Positions 34,766 through 43,979 are shown, counted from the first letter of the stretch. The stretch: DNA of 64,000 nt from GCA-2725625 sp964574215 (GCA_964574215.1 CAZNLR010000027.1:1-64000), one strand, 5' to 3'. Notes: generated from the sequence alone by a model not told the origin. Program-made: numbers and translations.

Positions 34766-35923
34766 ATGGCCAATCACCTCCGTCTTTCCCTCTTTTACGC
34801 CGCCTTGTTCTGTCTGATGGGCGTTTTGCTGCCCTTTTGGCCGGTCTGGCTGAAGGCGCGGGGCATAAGTGCCGAGGATATCGGCCTGATCTTCGGTGCG
34901 GCCACATTTATCCGTGTCATCGCCAATCCGTTAATCGCCCAGGAGGCGGACCGGCGGGGATCGCGCAAGCCGTTTATGATCGCGTTGTCGGTGGTGTCGT
35001 TTTTCATCTTCCTGATCTATTTCAAGCTCGAGACCTTTTGGCCGATTTTCTTCGTCACCCTGGCGTTTAACGCCTGTTGGGGCTCGTTGATGCCGTTGGC
35101 GGAGAGTTTGACGGTAATGAAGGCGAAATCGGACGGTTTTCAATACGGGCGGGTGCGGCTTTGGGGATCGCTGTCGTTTATCGTGTCGGCGGCCTTCGCC
35201 GGGTGGGTGCTGTCCAAGACCGGGCAGGAGATTATCATGCCCATGTCCGCAGTGGCCCTGGTATTAACAATACTGGTTGCCTTTTACCTGCCGAGAACAC
35301 GGGCGCCCCGGGCCTCCCGGGAAACCATGGGCCGTTTTCCCGTGATGATTTTGTTGGCCAACCGTCCCTTTCTTCTGGTGATGATCGCGGCGGCTTTGAT
35401 CCAGTCCAGCCACGCCGTCTATTACGGCTTCGCCACCATCCATTGGCGGAGCGTCGGCTATTCCGACACCGTGATCGGACTCTTGTGGGCCGAGGGCGTG
35501 ATCGCTGAAATCGTGTTGTTCATCTATGGTGCCCGAATTCTCGGCAATTTGGGACCGGCAAAGCTCATCCTCTTGGCGGGTTTGGCAGGGATTATCCGCT
35601 GGTGCCTGACCGGCGCGAGCGACGACTTATCGGTATTGCTCATCGTTCAAACCCTGCACGCCTTTACTTTCGGCGCCACCCATTTGGGCGCGGTACATTA
35701 CATCGGCGCCAATATTCCCGCCGAGTTGTCGGCAACCGCCCAGAGCCTCTATGCCGCTGTGGTCATGGGGCTGGCCATGGGAACTATGATGATTCTGGCG
35801 GGGCATCTATATGGAAATTTCGGCGCGGGCGCCTTTTATTGGGTTGCCATGTTGTCAGCCGCAGGAATCTGCGTCATTGCTACGCAAATGTATACAAATA
35901 ATCAATTCGAAATTAAAAAATGA
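34766..35923 (+). CDS. MFS transporter, HcaT-like
   Basis: 385 residues, 12 membrane segments, of the MFS_1-like branch that includes the 3-phenylpropionate transporter HcaT. It opens FYAALFCLMGVLLPFWPVWLKARG; ISAEDIGLIFGAATFIRVIANPLIAQEADRRGSRK carries the MFS loop 2-3 basic motif; and FNACWGSLMPLAESLT with YGRVRLWGSLSFIV is characteristic. The cargo is unknown and no catabolic gene is adjacent. The stop is followed by a ~220-bp very AT-rich gap up to cobT. Confidence 0.88.
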   Translation: MANHLRLSLFYAALFCLMGVLLPFWPVWLKARGISAEDIGLIFGAATFIRVIANPLIAQEADRRGSRKPFMIALSVVSFFIFLIYFKLETFWPIFFVTLAFNACWGSLMPLAESLTVMKAKSDGFQYGRVRLWGSLSFIVSAAFAGWVLSKTGQEIIMPMSAVALVLTILVAFYLPRTRAPRASRETMGRFPVMILLANRPFLLVMIAAALIQSSHAVYYGFATIHWRSVGYSDTVIGLLWAEGVIAEIVLFIYGARILGNLGPAKLILLAGLAGIIRWCLTGASDDLSVLLIVQTLHAFTFGATHLGAVHYIGANIPAELSATAQSLYAAVVMGLAMGTMMILAGHLYGNFGAGAFYWVAMLSAAGICVIATQMYTNNQFEIKK

Positions 35924-36146
35924 TTATTAGTTAGCACTTGTTTTGATTTGTCAGCAATAAATTTATAAATGTCAACAAAATGACAAAAGTAATAAAAACA
36001 CTATAATAACAATAACTTATAGCATATTGAAAAAAGCTGATCATTTACAGGCAGGCATAGAGGTAAATTAAGTAATAAAATTGCGAAAAATTACTATTAA
36101 ATGAAATAAAATTACAAAATAGTTGGGTGTCGTTCGCAGGAAGGGT

Positions 36147-38006
36147 TCAATGGACCATTACGCCTTTGGGCCGGTTGGCTTTTTCGTCAAACAGCTCTGT
36201 CAGGTTCTGCATCATGGTGCCGCCCAATTCTTCGGCGTCATTGATGGTGACGGCCCGGCGGTAGTAACGGGTGACATCGTGGCCGATACCGATGGCGGTT
36301 ACTTCGATGGGAGTGCGGGTTTCGATAAACCGGATAACGTCCCGGAGATGGCGTTCCAGGTAATTACCCGGATTGACCGACAAGGTGGCGTCATCAACCG
36401 GCGCGCCGTCGGAAATCACCATCAGGATACGCCGCTGTTCGGGCCGGCCGATTAAGCGGTTATAGGCCCAAAGAAGCGCCTCGCCGTCGATATTCTCCTT
36501 CAACAGGCCTTCCCGCAGCATCAGGCCGAGGTTCTTGCGGGCCCGGCGCCAGGGTGCATCGGCGGATTTGTAGATAATGTGCCTAAGATCATTGAGGCGT
36601 CCCGGATTAGCCGGTTTGCCCTCGTTCACCCATCTTTCCCGGCATTGGCCGCCTTTCCAGGCCCGGGTGGTGAAGCCCAATACCTCTACCTTAACGGCGC
36701 AGCGTTCCAGGGTGCGGGAGATGATATCGGCGCACATGGCCGCCACGGAAATGGGCCGCCCCCGCATGGAGCCCGAATTATCGATCAGCAGCGTCACCAC
36801 GGTGTCCCGGAAATGGGCTTCCTTTTCCACCTTATAGGAGAGGGGATGCAGAGGGTTGGTGACCACCCGCGACAGCCGGCCCGCATCGAGGATGCCTTCA
36901 TCCAGATCGAATTCCCACCAGCGCTGTTGTTGCGCCATGAGGCGGCGTTGCAGCCGGTTGGCCAGGCGGGCGACGACGCCTTCCATATTGGTCAATTGTT
37001 GATCCAATTGCAGGCGCAGGCGGGTCAATTCCTCCGGTTCGCACAATTCCTCGGCGCCGATGACCTCGTCCCATTCAAAGGAGAAGGCCCGGTAGGTATC
37101 CACATCGCCATCGGGAAAATCGGGCTGCATGGGCCGCCCTTGCAAAGAATCTGACGGATTATCCTCGGAATCCTGGAGGTCCAGCATATCCTCCATATCC
37201 TCGGCGTCTTCGGAATCGTAGGTCTCGGTTTCCGTGTCCTCGGATTCCCCTTCCTCGGATTCCGCGCCTTCCTCGTCCTCGGCGCCGTCCTCGTGATCCA
37301 TATCCTGCTCTTCATCCTGATCCTCGGAGGGACTGTTTTCCTCGCTCTCGCCTTCGCCTTCGGAATCGGCGGGCATGTCCAGATCCTCCAGAATATGACG
37401 GATGGACTCGCCGAATGCTTCCTGGTCGTGGAGACAGCTTTTCAATTCACTGATCTTGTTGCCGGCCTTGTCTTCCAACCAGGGGCGCCAAAATTCCATA
37501 AGGGGCGCGGCCGACGGGGGCAGGGGCTGTCCCGTTAGTTTTTCACGTAGCAGCAACCCCACGGCATCGGCGATTTGGGACTGTTCCCGCTGCATGGCCA
37601 GGTGATAGCCTTTCTGGCGGCAACGGTCTTCGTGGAAGCCGTCCAGATTTTCCGCGACGCCGGCCATAAAACGGCTGCCCAGCGCCTCCACCCGTGCCTG
37701 TTCGGCGGCGTCGAACAATTCGGAACTGTTGGCGCTGCCGGGCCTTTGGCGATTGAAAACCTTGGGATCGTGGTAGCGCAGCCTAAGGGCCGCCGCATCG
37801 GCTTCGCCGCGCAATATCTTTAATTCACCGGGATTGAATTTGCGGGTCGGGGTGGGCAGGCGGGCCTGGCTGCCTTCTTCGGTATGGCTGAGGCCATGGG
37901 CGCCCGGTGCAAAGGCGACCGATACGTCATCGCGCGCCGAAACGGCTTTAACCGTTGCTTCGGTCACCCGCTTGATCAGGTCTTGAGTATCCTGATCCGC
38001 TGACAT
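36147..38006 (-). CDS. cobT: Cobaltochelatase subunit CobT
   Basis: 619 residues. Part of the aerobic CobN-CobS-CobT chelatase that inserts cobalt into hydrogenobyrinate diamide; CobS and CobT form the AAA+ chaperone ring. The N-terminal part carries a long acidic stretch (~215-295, EGESEENSPSEDQDEEQD type). The C-terminal von Willebrand A domain has the metal-ion site DNSGSMRG near residue 410 and a late ISDGAPVDD. It lies 25 bp downstream of cobS. The proteins may serve other metal insertions, as seen for CobS/CobT-like pairs, but the match is to the cobalamin type. Confidence 0.94.
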   Translation of the reverse strand: MSADQDTQDLIKRVTEATVKAVSARDDVSVAFAPGAHGLSHTEEGSQARLPTPTRKFNPGELKILRGEADAAALRLRYHDPKVFNRQRPGSANSSELFDAAEQARVEALGSRFMAGVAENLDGFHEDRCRQKGYHLAMQREQSQIADAVGLLLREKLTGQPLPPSAAPLMEFWRPWLEDKAGNKISELKSCLHDQEAFGESIRHILEDLDMPADSEGEGESEENSPSEDQDEEQDMDHEDGAEDEEGAESEEGESEDTETETYDSEDAEDMEDMLDLQDSEDNPSDSLQGRPMQPDFPDGDVDTYRAFSFEWDEVIGAEELCEPEELTRLRLQLDQQLTNMEGVVARLANRLQRRLMAQQQRWWEFDLDEGILDAGRLSRVVTNPLHPLSYKVEKEAHFRDTVVTLLIDNSGSMRGRPISVAAMCADIISRTLERCAVKVEVLGFTTRAWKGGQCRERWVNEGKPANPGRLNDLRHIIYKSADAPWRRARKNLGLMLREGLLKENIDGEALLWAYNRLIGRPEQRRILMVISDGAPVDDATLSVNPGNYLERHLRDVIRFIETRTPIEVTAIGIGHDVTRYYRRAVTINDAEELGGTMMQNLTELFDEKANRPKGVMVH

Positions 38007-38031
38007 GGCTCTCTTCCTTTACGGTCCGGTG

Positions 38032-39039
38032 CTAGGCCAGGGTCACGTTGGCCGCCGATTCGGGCAGTTCCTCGCCGAAGCAGCGCTGGTAATATTCGGC
38101 AATGACCGGGCGTTCCAGTTCGTCGCATTTGTTGAGGAAGGTCAGCCGGAAGGCGAACCCGAGATCATTAAAAATCTGCGTGTTTTCTCCCCAGATGATG
38201 ACCGTTCGGGGCGACATGACGGTTGAAATATCGCCATTGATGAAGCCCGACCGCGTCAGATCCGCCAGTTCCACCATTTTGCGCACCGTATCCTGGCCAT
38301 CCGGCGTGTTATAGGCCGGTACTTTGGAGAGCACAATTTCCTCTTCGGCGTCAGCCTCAAGGTAATTCAAGGTGGTGACGATATTCCAGCGGTCCATCTG
38401 GCCCTGGTTAATCTGCTGGGTGCCGTGATAGAGGCCCGTGGTGTCGCCCAGTCCCACCGTGTTGGCGGTGGAGAACAGACGGAAAAAGGGATGGGGGCGA
38501 ATCACCTTGCTCTGGTCGAGCAGGGTCAGTTTGCCTTCGACCTCAAGGACGCGCTGGATCACGAACATCACATCCGGCCGGCCGGCATCGTATTCGTCGA
38601 ACACCAAGGCGGTGGGATTTTGCAGGCACCAGGGTAGGATGCCTTCCCTGAATTCGGTCACTTGGCTGCCGTCCCGCACCACGATCGCATCTTTACCGAC
38701 CAGATCGATCCGGCTGATATGACTGTCCAGGTTGACGCGGATACACGGCCAGTTCAAACGGGACGCCACTTGCTCGATGTGGGTCGATTTGCCAGTACCG
38801 TGATAGCCCTGGATCATCACCCGCCGGTTATGTGCGAAACCCGCCAGGATCGCCAACGTGGTATCGTGATCGAACCGATAAGCGTCGTCGTGCACGGGTA
38901 CATATTCGTTGCCTTCGCTAAAGGCCGGGACCTCGAGATCACTGTCGATGCCGAAGGTTTGACGTACCGAAACCGTGATGTCCGGTTCGTTCAGCGGGAA
39001 CTCACCCGCCTCATTAGAAGTGGTATCCATTTGACTCAT
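38032..39039 (-). CDS. cobS: Cobaltochelatase subunit CobS (AAA+ ATPase)
   Basis: 335 residues. AAA+ ATPase of the MoxR-like group that forms hexamers with CobT and drives CobN. It has the N-terminal VSVRQTFGIDSDLEVPAFS, Walker A QGYHGTGKSTHIEQ, Walker B ALVFDEYDAG, a sensor-1 LFSTANTVGLGD and the arginine-containing LTRSGFINGDIS. The ATG at 39039 is preferred over the TTG just upstream. The order J-domain gene, cobS, cobT is common in alphaproteobacteria. CobN is not in the window. Confidence 0.95.
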   Translation of the reverse strand: MSQMDTTSNEAGEFPLNEPDITVSVRQTFGIDSDLEVPAFSEGNEYVPVHDDAYRFDHDTTLAILAGFAHNRRVMIQGYHGTGKSTHIEQVASRLNWPCIRVNLDSHISRIDLVGKDAIVVRDGSQVTEFREGILPWCLQNPTALVFDEYDAGRPDVMFVIQRVLEVEGKLTLLDQSKVIRPHPFFRLFSTANTVGLGDTTGLYHGTQQINQGQMDRWNIVTTLNYLEADAEEEIVLSKVPAYNTPDGQDTVRKMVELADLTRSGFINGDISTVMSPRTVIIWGENTQIFNDLGFAFRLTFLNKCDELERPVIAEYYQRCFGEELPESAANVTLA

Positions 39040-39076
39040 CAACTTATTTCCGATTGCTAATTTAATAAACGAGCCA

Positions 39077-39700
39077 TCATGCGGATAAAAACGCGATGAT
39101 CGTCCGATAAGCGTCGTTTATCAGTTTGAACCTTTCTTCCGCCTTTTTGTCGCCACCATTTGCATCCGGGTGGAAACGTTTAACCAATTCCTTATAACGC
39201 GTCTTCACCTCATCAACCGAGACCGGGTAATCGAGGTCCAGTAGCGCTAATGCTTTTCTTTCTGTCGCCGGCAAATTTCCATCTGGCGTGTATCCGTTGC
39301 CGATGTCTTCGCCAAAAAACCCGAACGGGTCGCTCATCCGTTCAAAACCGTTTCCGACATCCGCAGGTCCCTGGCGATGGCCGCCCGCGCCATTTTCGGG
39401 CTTTTCGTTCAGGCTTCCTAGGGGCCAAGTGGGCCGGTTCCAGGTCGTATCCGACCGAACCAATGCCTCGACTTGATCGTCGGACATGCCTTCATAATAG
39501 TTCCAAGACCGGTTGTAAATGCGAACATGGTCCAGGCAAAACCAATAAAAGTCGTTTATTCGTTGCCGCGATTTTGGCGCCCGATGTTCGCCCGTGCCCG
39601 GGCAATCCGGCCAATCGCATATTTTCTCCGCCGAATTGGCTTCGGAAATGGCCGGAGGATCGGAATTTTTGCCGGCAAATTCGTCATACTGGCGTTTCAT
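39077..39700 (-). CDS. J-domain (DnaJ-like) protein with metal-binding-type N-terminus
   Basis: 207 residues. A C-terminal J domain (~145-205) has the HPD tripeptide in KELVKRFHPDANGG and helix segments ALLDLDYPVSVDEVKTRY and EERFKLINDAYRTI. The N-terminal part holds CDWPDCPGTGEHRAPKS and FYWFCLDHVRIYNRSW, whose Cys/His spacing (CxxxxC...CxxH) suggests a zinc site. No G/F or DnaJ zinc-finger region is present, so it is a specialised Hsp70 co-chaperone. It sits upstream of cobS. The start at 39700 replaces a TTG reading frame extension. Confidence 0.85.
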   Translation of the reverse strand: MKRQYDEFAGKNSDPPAISEANSAEKICDWPDCPGTGEHRAPKSRQRINDFYWFCLDHVRIYNRSWNYYEGMSDDQVEALVRSDTTWNRPTWPLGSLNEKPENGAGGHRQGPADVGNGFERMSDPFGFFGEDIGNGYTPDGNLPATERKALALLDLDYPVSVDEVKTRYKELVKRFHPDANGGDKKAEERFKLINDAYRTIIAFLSA

Positions 39701-39835
39701 ATCAATCAATATGTGATGCCGGGATTGTGACCGCAAGCGAATAAAATATTAATTAGAATGATTCCTATTTCTTGACCTAGGACAAGGCGTAGGAGTCAAT
39801 GATTTGATAGCTGTTGATCAAATGATCAAGAAGTT

Positions 39836-40126
39836 ATGGAGTTAATGTTGCCTGTCGTCGCAGACACGATTCAGTCTAAGCTTCAAGAGGCTCTTCAGCC
39901 GGATCATCTAGAAGTAGTGGATGAGTCGGCGCAGCATGCGGGGCATGCCGGCGCCCGGCCCCAGGGCGAGACCCATTTTAAAGTTAATGTAACGTCAAAA
40001 AGTTTCTCCGGTAAATCACGCGTCGACCGGCAGCGGTTGGTGTATTCGATATTGAAAGAAGAGCTGGACGGGCCGGTACACGCCCTCGCTCTCGTGACGT
40101 CGAGCCCCGATGACGGGGGAGATTGA
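39836..40126 (+). CDS. BolA family protein
   Basis: 96 residues. Typical BolA core: IQSKLQEALQPDHLEVVDESAQHAGHAG with the conserved HAGH, ETHFKVNVTSKSFSGKSRVDRQRLVY and the LKEELDGPVHALAL end. BolA proteins partner with monothiol glutaredoxins and [2Fe-2S] clusters, and some bind DNA. A second ATG at 39845, four bases after GGAG, may be the true start. It is divergent from the J-domain gene, an arrangement frequent in alphaproteobacteria. Confidence 0.9.
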   Translation: MELMLPVVADTIQSKLQEALQPDHLEVVDESAQHAGHAGARPQGETHFKVNVTSKSFSGKSRVDRQRLVYSILKEELDGPVHALALVTSSPDDGGD

Positions 40127-40312
40127 TGGATTTTCGGCAGTTGGATCGATAGCGTTGAAATGGAGTAACAAAAACACGACAGAAACATTAGAATCAAAAA
40201 AATTTATTGAACAAGTTAACCGTTTGACTGTAATAATGTATATTAGAAATTTCTTGTATGCTTTTAATTAGTCAAAAATTGATAACGAGTATGGAAGATA
40301 AGGCCTCATAAA

Positions 40313-40612
40313 ATGATGAATAACGAATATGTACGACGAAATGTCACGATTCAGGGTCACCGAACAAGTATGAGCCTGGAAAATGCCATCTGGTCGGCCC
40401 TGGAAGAAATTTGTGAACGGGAAAATATGACGTTCAACCAACTATGTTCGTTGATTGATAGGAGCCGCGATGGTTCAAGCCGAACCTCAGCGGTCAGAAC
40501 GTTTCTGGTCAATTATTACCGGCTGGTGAATTCCCGTTGCATCGAGGATCAATGCGTAGGTTCCATCGGCGTTAAATTGGAAAACGTCGCCAATGGAATG
40601 GCGCTGAATTAG
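40313..40612 (+). CDS. Ribbon-helix-helix domain protein
   Basis: 99 residues. The opening VRRNVTIQGHRTSMSLENAIWSALEEICERENMTFNQLCSLID fits the ribbon-helix-helix type 4 family (beta strand RNVTIQGHRTSM, two helices). Small DNA-binding protein or regulator, target unknown. It is a solitary gene after bolA with a ~185-bp AT-rich upstream region. Confidence 0.8.
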   Translation: MMNNEYVRRNVTIQGHRTSMSLENAIWSALEEICERENMTFNQLCSLIDRSRDGSSRTSAVRTFLVNYYRLVNSRCIEDQCVGSIGVKLENVANGMALN

Positions 40613-40658
40613 ATCTCCGCGAATTCTCTACTGAACTCCAGTTGGCGCAACCTCCCGG

Positions 40659-41210
40659 CTAGCTGCCGGTATAAAATTTCGGCCATTCCTTTTTGACCAC
40701 CGGTCCATCGGCGGCAAAGGCGTGACAGGTGTCGATAATGTCCGGACGCTTATCGGGTTTCTTGCCCTTGGCTTTTTCCACCCACCGCGGCACCAGCGTT
40801 TGATAGGCGGTTGTCGCCAGCGGTCCCAGCAAAAGTTGATTGACGTGGGTGCATCCCTTGACGCCCCCGATTTTACTATGCACTTGTCTTGTCCAGCCGG
40901 GACCGATTCTAAGCCCTTCCAGCGCCTTAAGATTGCCGATAATTTCCGGACAGATATTGAACGGACCGGCCTCGGTTGTCGCCTCGATTTTATGAATGAC
41001 AAGAGTTTCGTCCACCGTGATTCTGATCAGCATCTCATGGACCGGGGTACCGCTGGCGATTATGCCCCGGTCCCGGTTTTCGAAACTGTAGGTCTTGGTG
41101 TCGGCGATCCGGCCTTCGATGTCCCAAAGACCATCCTCCCGTTCATAGCCGTAACATTTGACTTCTCTGGTGTGCTTATGAACGCGTTTGACCGGCGGCG
41201 ATAGCGGCAT
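40659..41210 (-). CDS. DUF2889 family protein
   Basis: 183 residues matching the DUF2889 pattern: HTREVKCYGYEREDGLWDIEGRIADTKTY, a middle MLIRITVDETLVIHKIEA, then GGVKGCTHVNQLLLGPLATTAYQT. The function is unknown; members often appear near CoA-linked or aromatic degradation genes, but none is adjacent here. An AGGAG site five bases before the ATG supports the start. The Cys-Thr-His (GCTH) motif is conserved-looking and could bind a ligand. Confidence 0.85.
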   Translation of the reverse strand: MPLSPPVKRVHKHTREVKCYGYEREDGLWDIEGRIADTKTYSFENRDRGIIASGTPVHEMLIRITVDETLVIHKIEATTEAGPFNICPEIIGNLKALEGLRIGPGWTRQVHSKIGGVKGCTHVNQLLLGPLATTAYQTLVPRWVEKAKGKKPDKRPDIIDTCHAFAADGPVVKKEWPKFYTGS

Positions 41211-41343
41211 GGTGGCTCCTACTGCTGATATTTTGTGACAATGGCGACGTTATGATTTCCCGTCGGTTTGGTCAAACGGGGAGGTGCCCTGTTCCGGATA
41301 CCTGTATCTCCTGAGGCCAATTCGAAAGTATTTTTCTGATGCG

Positions 41344-41643
41344 TTAAAATCCTTGGAAGACCATATCCAAGGCATCAGTAATTTCGGCGAATTGAGCCGA
41401 AATATTGGTGACACGCTCCTGAAGAATATTGACCGGGACGGCCGCCATAAACTGCGTGACCATAACGACGTCACTTCCTTCGATTTCGAAAATTGGGTTG
41501 AGCCTTTTCGCCGGATGCGGCGCTTCTGCCAATGGAAACAGCGGAACGACCACGCGGGTATTCAGCGGGTCCAGTAAATCCGACTGTACATCCAAGAGGT
41601 ATCCCGGCCCATCGGGATTGGCATAAACGTCATGCTTGGCCAT
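41344..41643 (-). CDS. ccdB: CcdB family toxin
   Basis: 99 residues. MAKHDVYANPDGPGYLLDVQSDLL and a VVVPLFPLAEAP segment are typical of CcdB, which poisons DNA gyrase subunit A; the C-terminal LDMVFQGF keeps the conserved Trp/Gly-Phe type ending of the family except that the usual Trp is not visible. It overlaps the antitoxin by one base (TAATG). The toxin action is inferred by family. Confidence 0.88.
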   Translation of the reverse strand: MAKHDVYANPDGPGYLLDVQSDLLDPLNTRVVVPLFPLAEAPHPAKRLNPIFEIEGSDVVMVTQFMAAVPVNILQERVTNISAQFAEITDALDMVFQGF

Positions 41644-41879
41644 TAAAACTGCCGGTACCGTTCAAGGGGGAGGCCGTGCGCTTTTACCCACTGATTGGAA
41701 CTCTCCATTGCTTCGGCGTTTTCCCGTTTCCAGATCTCGGCCTTGGCCGCCGCCACCGCATGCCTCAAACCGATCTCCGCCGCCTGCGACAGATTTATCT
41801 TTAGCGCCTTCGCCTCGGCAAGCAGGTTTTGATCCAGGGTTAAATTGGTGGCTTTCTTTAAGACGGATGTTGGTGACAC
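41643..41879 (-). CDS. ccdA: CcdA family antitoxin
   Basis: 78 residues. The N-terminal ribbon-helix-helix (KKATNLTLDQNLLAEAKALKINLSQAAEIGL) binds the operon promoter; the C-terminal tail (ENAEAMESSNQWVKAHGLPLERYRQF) is the CcdB-neutralising part with the conserved ending. GTG at 41879 is chosen as start because AAGGAG lies six bases upstream; the longer frame from 41921 would put the SD inside the gene. An imperfect palindrome lies upstream. Confidence 0.88.
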   Translation of the reverse strand: MSPTSVLKKATNLTLDQNLLAEAKALKINLSQAAEIGLRHAVAAAKAEIWKRENAEAMESSNQWVKAHGLPLERYRQF

Positions 41880-41913
41880 CGAACTCTCCTTAATATAAAG
41901 ATAGGGGTATATC

Positions 41914-41933
41914 ATACGCATATTAATGCATAT
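41914..41933. promoter_or_regulatory. Imperfect palindrome upstream of ccdAB
   Basis: ATACGCAT-atta-ATGCATAT, arms matching at 7 of 8 positions, 35 bp upstream of the ccdA GTG. Candidate binding site for the CcdA ribbon-helix-helix. Confidence 0.45.
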
Positions 41934-42021
41934 AATTAAATAATCAAGACTGCCAGAGACAAAAATGGACTATCGCCATTTTGGCGGATAGCCTTCGATA
42001 ATTTCGATAAAGTAGAGATGG

Positions 42022-42048
42022 GGGGACATGTACTTGTTACGTGTCCCC
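42022..42048 (-). terminator. GGGGACA/TGTCCCC hairpin after CBS gene
   Basis: Perfect 7-bp arms GGGGACA and TGTCCCC around TGTACTTGTTACG, 30 bp past the CBS protein stop. No T-tract follows. The GTCCCC core also occurs in the hairpin at 728-753. Confidence 0.45.
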
Positions 42049-42077
42049 GTTCTCGTTCGTAGTAAATTAGATGTCCT

Positions 42078-42527
42078 CTATGATCCCGCGCCGTACCCGG
42101 TATCAAAAATAAACGCTTCCCGCTGGCGGACGTCTTCTTCCAACTGGTCTTTGGCGGCGGCGTAGAGATCTCGGATGGAGACGATGCCCACCGGGCTGCC
42201 GTCTTCCACGACGGGCAGGTGACGGTATCCTCTAACCCGCATCAACTCCAAGGCGCTGATGGGAGAATCGTTAGGCTCCAACACGTCCGGATTGGCCGTC
42301 ATAATATCGGCAAGGGCGGTGTCCTCGGGGGTTAATTTACCGGCCAATACCTTGGCGGTCAGGTCGCGCTCGGTCACGATACCGACCAGTTTGTCGTCCT
42401 CGGTAATCAGGACGGCGCTGATGCGATTGGTGGCCATTAAGCTGGCCGCTTCAAAAGCACTGGATGATTTCGAAAGGGTGTGAAGGGTTTGATTATCGAC
42501 GATATCGGGAACTATTTTACCGGTCAT
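42078..42527 (-). CDS. CBS-domain pair protein
   Basis: 149 residues composed almost wholly of a CBS pair: AFEAASLMATNRISAVLITEDDKLVGIVTERDL and SPISALELMRVRGYRHLPVVEDGSPVGIVSIRDLY. CBS pairs bind adenosyl nucleotides and act as energy sensors. The start at 42527 (MTGKIVPD) is chosen because AAAGGAGGT lies three to four bases upstream; a 6-residue longer reading would place that SD inside the coding frame. It is adjacent to the CorC-like protein gene but separated by ~170 bp. Confidence 0.88.
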   Translation of the reverse strand: MTGKIVPDIVDNQTLHTLSKSSSAFEAASLMATNRISAVLITEDDKLVGIVTERDLTAKVLAGKLTPEDTALADIMTANPDVLEPNDSPISALELMRVRGYRHLPVVEDGSPVGIVSIRDLYAAAKDQLEEDVRQREAFIFDTGYGAGS

Positions 42528-42695
42528 GACACCTCCTTTGCCCAATTTCCCTCAATTGGGTGTCGTTATCATTTTCCCCCTCAGCGAAGAGTATAGCCGA
42601 TTCGAAACTGAATTTGTAGGTGGCGATTGGCAAAGGACCTGCCCGACATCCCAATTCACTTATAATCTGTTGAAAAATATCGGTTATTATCCGGT

Positions 42696-43979
42696 TCAGG
42701 TAATCGCCATATCCTTCGCAGGCGGCGTCAGGCGGATGGTGGTGATTTGGTTGCGCTGGCGGCGGATAATTTCAAAGCGGAACCCGTAGAACCTGAAGGT
42801 CTGCCCCACCTCCGGGATGCGCCTCGATTCGTGAAGAATCAGCCCGGCGATGGTGGCAGCTTCCTCATCGGGGAGATTCCACTCGAACTGGCGGTTAAGG
42901 TCGCGGATGGTGAACTTGCCGTCCACCAGGTACGAGCCGTCGGCCTGGGGCCGGAGGCCGGGGACGCTGATATCGTGCTCGTCGGCGATGTCGCCGACAA
43001 TTTCCTCGAGAATGTCTTCCAACGTCACCACCCCTTGAAGACTGCCGTATTCGTCCACCACCAGGGCAAAATGTTCATGGCGGTCTCGGAAGGCCTGCAA
43101 TTGGTCCAGCAGGCGCGTGGTTTCCGGCACGAACCAGGGATCGGCAGCCAGTTCCTCCACCACCAGGCTTTTCTCATCGACGCCTTCGGTGTGCAGCGCG
43201 CGCAACAGTTCCTTGGCGTGAATGACGCCAATCACGTTGTCAGGCTGATCGCGCCACAGGGGCAGGCGGGTATAGGGGCTTTCCAACACCTGTTCGACGA
43301 TCTCCTCCGGCGGGTCGTCGGCGTTGATCATGGAGACGGTCTTGCGGTGGATCATGATTTCTTCCACATCGACTTCCGACAGGTCGAGGACGCTGCGCAG
43401 CATGGCGCGCTCGTGCTGGATGGTTTCTTCGTCCTCTTCGCCCTCGCTTTGATGTAGTTCGATGGCGCCGCGCAGCTCGTCGATCTTGGAAATAAAGTCC
43501 TCCTGATCAAGCAGTCTGATGCCGAAAAGCCGCAGCGTCATTTTAACCACCCATAGGGTGGCGTAGGTAATGGGCGAAAACAGATATACAATCGGCCGGA
43601 TAAACGGCGCGATGGCCAATGCCGCCCGGTCGGTATTTTGGAGGGCATAGGTTTTGGGCAGAATTTCCGCGAACATAACCACCAGCGCCGTCATGATCAG
43701 CGTCGCATAGGCGATGCCCGCTTCGCCGAATAGGCCGATCAATATGCTGGTGGCCAGCGCCGATGCCAGAATATTGACCAGATTATTGCCGATTAGAATG
43801 GCGCCGATCAGCCGCCCTTTGCGTTCCAACAGACCGTTGACCACCCTGGCCTGACGGCTTCCCTTATTTTCAAGTTGGTGCATCAGGGGGCGGGAGGCGC
43901 CGGTCAATGCCGTCTCCGAGCCCGAGAAAAAGGCTGAAATTACAAGCAGAGCGAGGATAGCAACGATCATGGTCAACAT
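42696..43979 (-). CDS. CNNM/CorC-HlyC family membrane protein
   Basis: About 427 residues. A DUF21 membrane domain (~1-170: MIVAILALLVISAFFSGSETALTGASR, then GNNLVNILASALATS, FAEILPKTYAL) is followed by a CBS pair (~200-320, with DEYGSLQGVVTLEDILEEIVGDI) and a C-terminal CorC_HlyC domain (~335-420). Families of this type extrude Mg2+/Co2+ or modulate their transport. The TTG two codons earlier is ignored in favour of ATG at 43979. It follows aroB by 19 bp and may be in the aroKB transcript. Confidence 0.9.
   Translation of the reverse strand: MLTMIVAILALLVISAFFSGSETALTGASRPLMHQLENKGSRQARVVNGLLERKGRLIGAILIGNNLVNILASALATSILIGLFGEAGIAYATLIMTALVVMFAEILPKTYALQNTDRAALAIAPFIRPIVYLFSPITYATLWVVKMTLRLFGIRLLDQEDFISKIDELRGAIELHQSEGEEDEETIQHERAMLRSVLDLSEVDVEEIMIHRKTVSMINADDPPEEIVEQVLESPYTRLPLWRDQPDNVIGVIHAKELLRALHTEGVDEKSLVVEELAADPWFVPETTRLLDQLQAFRDRHEHFALVVDEYGSLQGVVTLEDILEEIVGDIADEHDISVPGLRPQADGSYLVDGKFTIRDLNRQFEWNLPDEEAATIAGLILHESRRIPEVGQTFRFYGFRFEIIRRQRNQITTIRLTPPAKDMAIT

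Noticed and set aside
36950..37400. Tandem repeat in the middle of cobT
   Set aside because: This is the acidic Glu/Asp/Ser-rich linker normal for CobT, not a DNA repeat of separate origin.
38032..39075. Cobalamin riboswitch upstream of cobS/cobT
   Set aside because: The gap to the J-domain gene is 37 bp, too short for the element, and no B12-box sequence is seen.
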